A DNA stretch of 43,366 bases from DASPKT01 sp035626475. GTDB lineage: Bacteria > Pseudomonadota > Alphaproteobacteria > Azospirillales > Azospirillaceae. Made by a program: the position numbers and the translations under genes. Each line of letters opens with the position of its first letter. Position 1 is the stretch's first letter. Below, one piece after another: positions 41,149 to 43,366 of this stretch. The stretch lies in NCBI GenBank assembly GCA_035626475.1, contig DASPNP010000044.1:1-43366 (forward strand), in the 5' to 3' direction. Under the pieces are notes generated by a model, which saw only the letters and a program-made list of their open reading frames with translations, made no database searches and was not told where the DNA came from.

Positions 41149-41949
41149 ATGGGCAAGCAGGAGAAGGGTGCGCTGGCGCGGCTGGAGATGTCCGGCACGC
41201 GGCTGGCGGAGAAGGCGGACTACGAGAAGCGGCTGAAGAAGCTGCAGGAGCGGATCGCCCATGTGCAGCAGGCCTATTGGCATTCCAAGCGCCGGGCGGT
41301 CATCGTCTTCGAGGGCTGGGACGCGGCCGGCAAGGGCGGCGCCATCCGCCGCCTGACCGAGACGCTGGACCCCAGGGGCGCCCATGTCTGGCCGATCGCG
41401 GCGCCCACGGCGGAGGAACAGGGCCGGCACTATCTCTGGCGCTTCTGGCAGCGCCTGCCCAGCCCCGGCACCTTCGCCATCTTCGACCGCTCCTGGTACG
41501 GCCGCGTGCTGGTGGAGCGGGTGGAGGGCTTCGCGCCCAAGTCCCGGTGGCGCCAGGCCTATGACGAGATCAACGAGTTCGAGCGGCTGCTGGCCGACGA
41601 CGGGGTGCGCATCGTCAAGCTGTTCCTGCACATCACCCCGGATGAGCAGCTGCGCCGCTTCAAGGAGCGACTGACCAACCCCTACAAGCGCTGGAAGCTA
41701 ACCGGCGAGGATCTGCGCAACCGAGCCAAGTGGGACGACTACGTCGCCGCCATTGAGGAGATGGTGGAACGCACCTCGACCAAGCACGCGCCCTGGCACC
41801 TGGTCGCCGCCGACGCCAAGTGGCACGCCCGGCTGGAATGCCTGCGCATCGTGGTGGAGGCGCTGGAGCAGGGCGTCGACATCTCGCCCCCGCCGCCCGA
41901 CCCCGAGCTGGTGGAGGCGGCGTCGAAGCTGCTGGGGGTGGAGCTGTAG
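41149..41949 (+). CDS. ppk2: Polyphosphate kinase 2 family protein
   Basis: PPK2 enzymes transfer phosphate between polyphosphate and nucleoside di- or monophosphates. The 266-residue single-domain protein has Walker A 'FEGWDAAGKGG' (residues 54-64), the lid region with 'GAHVWPIAAPTAEEQGRHYLWRFWQRLP', Walker B 'IFDRSWYGRVLVERVEGF' and 'TNPYKRWKLTGEDLRNRAKWDDY'. These are typical of class I PPK2; whether it favours ADP/GTP or AMP cannot be decided by eye. ATG at 41149 follows an excellent GGGGGAGGA. It is divergent from glgE (181 bp) and convergent with the last gene across composite element copy 4. Confidence 0.95.
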   Translation: MGKQEKGALARLEMSGTRLAEKADYEKRLKKLQERIAHVQQAYWHSKRRAVIVFEGWDAAGKGGAIRRLTETLDPRGAHVWPIAAPTAEEQGRHYLWRFWQRLPSPGTFAIFDRSWYGRVLVERVEGFAPKSRWRQAYDEINEFERLLADDGVRIVKLFLHITPDEQLRRFKERLTNPYKRWKLTGEDLRNRAKWDDYVAAIEEMVERTSTKHAPWHLVAADAKWHARLECLRIVVEALEQGVDISPPPPDPELVEAASKLLGVEL

Positions 41950-42023
41950 GGGGGCGTAGGGCGGTAAGGTCGGGAGGAGCGGCGGCCTTCTACCTTCTAT
42001 GAAGAGGAGAGGCTGGGACGTGC

Positions 42024-42145
42024 TGCGTCCTTCGACAAGCTCAGGATGAGGGAAGGGGTGCGCGAGGCACTCCTGGTTTCAGCCCGTGCGAACTTTAGCC
42101 GGGAGCAGCAACAAGGTCCTCATCCTGAGCTTGTCGAAGGACGCA
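42024..42145. repeat. Composite palindromic element, copy 4 (convergent intergenic)
   Basis: A 122-bp copy in the 355-bp gap between ppk2 and the last gene, in the orientation of copy 1. It begins TGCGTCCTTCGACAAGCTCA, has the internal GAGGCACTCC and GCCGGGAGCAGC blocks, and ends GTCGAAGGACGCA. The flank GAGAGGCTGGGACGTGC precedes it. No gene is seen in the gap; a CCCCGCCTCCGCGGGGA half-repeat lies near 42200. Confidence 0.85.
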
Positions 42146-42239
42146 CTAGCTCAACACTGCCCGGCAAATCGCCACACTCTGGCGTTCGCCCGTAGCACCC
42201 CGCCTCCGCGGGGAGGAGAAACCTTCGCCGGTACCCATA

Positions 42240-42277
42240 AAAAACGAAAACGCCCCGCCCGGTCTCCCGGGCGGGGC
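42240..42277 (-). terminator. Intrinsic terminator of the last gene
   Basis: Read on the minus strand, an 11-bp perfect stem (42267-42277 with 42252-42262) and a 4-nt loop are followed by GTTTTCGTTTTT. It lies 28 bp after the stop codon of the minus-strand gene. Confidence 0.92.
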
Positions 42278-42304
42278 GCCTCGTCCGCGTCCGGAAAGGA
42301 CGGC

Positions 42305-43366
42305 TTACTGCTTCTTCGGCGCGGCGGCGGCCGGGGCCTGCTGGCCGGCCTGGCCCTGCGGCTGCTCCGGCGGCTTCTTGGCCAGCTCGCGCAGCACCTT
42401 GGCGATGCCGGCGCTGGCCTCCTCGGCCTTGGCCTTCTCGGCGTCCGTCGCCTCGTGCGTGAAGACGGCGAAGGTGCCGTCCTTGGCCTTGTACATCAGC
42501 ATGGCGACGTGGACGTTGCCGCCTTCCTTCTGCACGCAGCCGGCGCTGCCGGTGCGCAACTCGACCTGCGGCAGGTTCTCCACGGCCTTCAGCGCCGGCG
42601 TGTAGGTGCCCTGGCAGCTCTTGCCCAGGCTGTCGACGAATTCCTGGCTCAGCTTGGTCAGGTCGCCGGCCTCGGCGGGCGGGCGGAAGTAGCGGACGGC
42701 GCCGACGATCTTGTCGCCCAGCTGCCAGGCGAAGTCGCCCGGGCGCTGCTCCGGCGCCAGCTTGTCCACCGGAATGGCGCGGGCGTCCTTCAGCCCGGCC
42801 TGGACCAGGATGTTCGCCAGCTGCGGCGGCATGGCCGGCGGCGGCGGCGGCAGCTGCAGCTGCCCGGCCTTGGCCTTGTCCACGCAGCCCATCAGGTCGG
42901 CCGTCATCTTGGCCGTGCCCTTCAGCTGGAAGGCGGCGGTGTCGCCGGGGATCTCGACGAACAGCGCGCTGCCGGTGCCCAGGCCCTTCACGAACTCCTG
43001 GTCGTCGCCGACGCCGGTCATGATGACCTCGGGGCTGGCGGTCATGGCGCCGCGCTCCCGCTCGATCTTGGACTTGCCGTCGATGCGCAGCTTTACCGGG
43101 AAGCGCTGGCCGGGCGGGAAGCCGCCGCCCTGCTTCGCGATCATGATGTTCAGCCGCTTGTCGGCGTTCGCCATCAGGATCAGGAAGAGGCCGTTGTCGA
43201 ACTTGTTCTCCGCCGCGCACAGCTTGAAGCTGCCGTCGGAGAAGACCTGCGGGGCGATCTCCCACTCGGCCAGGGCGGCGGCGGGCTTTGCCGGTGGGCG
43301 CGGCGCGCCCTGGGCGGCGGCGGCCGGGGCGGCCTGCTGCGGCCGGGCCTGCGGCTGGGCGGCGGG
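42305..43366 (-). CDS. Protein of unknown function, N-terminus beyond window
   Basis: The frame is open from its TAA at 42305-42307 to the window edge, giving at least 353 residues. The visible N-terminal part is an alanine/proline/glutamine-rich linker. A globular part follows: 'EWEIAPQVFSDGSFKLCAAENKFDNGLFLILMANADKRLNIMIAKQGGGFPPGQRFPVKLRIDGKS', reminiscent of periplasmic proteins such as the IalB group but not a confident match. It then has a PPPPPAMPP segment and a second domain ('RPGDFAWQLGDKIVGAVRYFRPP...GKSCQGTYTPALKAVENLPQVELRTGSAGCVQ'), ending in a lysine/alanine/proline-rich tail. Cysteine pairs suggest export. No function is assigned. An internal Met at 43174 is probably not the true start. 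Confidence 0.75.
   Translation of the reverse strand, partial: PAAQPQARPQQAAPAAAAQGAPRPPAKPAAALAEWEIAPQVFSDGSFKLCAAENKFDNGLFLILMANADKRLNIMIAKQGGGFPPGQRFPVKLRIDGKSKIERERGAMTASPEVIMTGVGDDQEFVKGLGTGSALFVEIPGDTAAFQLKGTAKMTADLMGCVDKAKAGQLQLPPPPPAMPPQLANILVQAGLKDARAIPVDKLAPEQRPGDFAWQLGDKIVGAVRYFRPPAEAGDLTKLSQEFVDSLGKSCQGTYTPALKAVENLPQVELRTGSAGCVQKEGGNVHVAMLMYKAKDGTFAVFTHEATDAEKAKAEEASAGIAKVLRELAKKPPEQPQGQAGQQAPAAAAPKKQ

Overview
The window is a high-GC chromosomal stretch of about 43 kb, densely coded on both strands. It looks alphaproteobacterial, probably of the Rhodospirillales/Azospirillales type. The basis is gene content and order: an aa3 cytochrome oxidase cluster (coxB-coxA-ctaB-coxF-like-ctaG-coxC-DUF983-SURF1) divergent from tldD; rsmE followed by a class II (plant-like) gshA; a DUF721-dsbA-smc block divergent from mutY; and SCPU-type secreted proteins. 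I saw no rRNA, tRNA, CRISPR array, transposase or phage gene, so most of it reads as core chromosome with small accessory insertions. The taxonomic assignment is inference.

Layout. 1-4.6 kb: end of a cupin gene, a small AT-richer winged-helix gene with its own sigma70-like promoter, a methyltransferase, ubiA, rsmE and gshA. 4.9-9 kb: an orphan exported protein, a GNAT, a lipoprotein, a DUF4287/DUF5655 protein and tldD. 9.4-15.9 kb: the cox cluster, with a strong intrinsic terminator between coxA and ctaB. 15.9-20.5 kb: M32 carboxypeptidase, DUF3108, YqgE/AlgH, peroxiredoxin and a SleB-like hydrolase. 20.6-28.7 kb: an SCPU-type secreted protein behind a sigma54-like promoter, a small membrane protein, a Tat-type DUF1194 protein coupled to mutY, DUF721, an AbrB/PIN toxin-antitoxin pair inserted in an otherwise conserved block, dsbA and smc. 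28.9-32.8 kb: stress-related small genes (lipoprotein, CBS pair, hydrophilic protein, GST) and a YCII/ECF42 sigma-factor module. 33-42 kb: a storage-carbon and phosphate locus with a treS-maltokinase fusion broken by one in-frame TAA, a second SCPU paralog, an alpha-amylase-GlgE fusion and ppk2. The window ends inside an unrecognised gene.

How the genes fit together. TreS, maltokinase and GlgE form the route trehalose -> maltose -> maltose-1-phosphate -> alpha-glucan, here next to polyphosphate kinase 2. The TreS barrel is interrupted exactly where family members, as I remember them, carry a tyrosine. The two SCPU paralogs lie 16 kb apart with no chaperone or usher beside them. Both have the same -24/-12 element (TGGCCTG-N4-WTGCW) 60-66 bp before the start codon, and the second also has an IHF-like site and an upstream palindrome. 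I consider this the best candidate for an undescribed co-regulated system.

Non-coding structure. Four copies of a roughly 95-122 bp composite palindromic element (ends built on CTTCGACAAGCTCAGG, with a shared core) occupy four convergent intergenic regions, and a different inverted pair occupies a fifth. An 18-bp perfect inverted repeat buries the Shine-Dalgarno sequence of the GST gene. A TGTCGA-N17-CGTC element sits where an ECF42 autoregulated promoter is expected.
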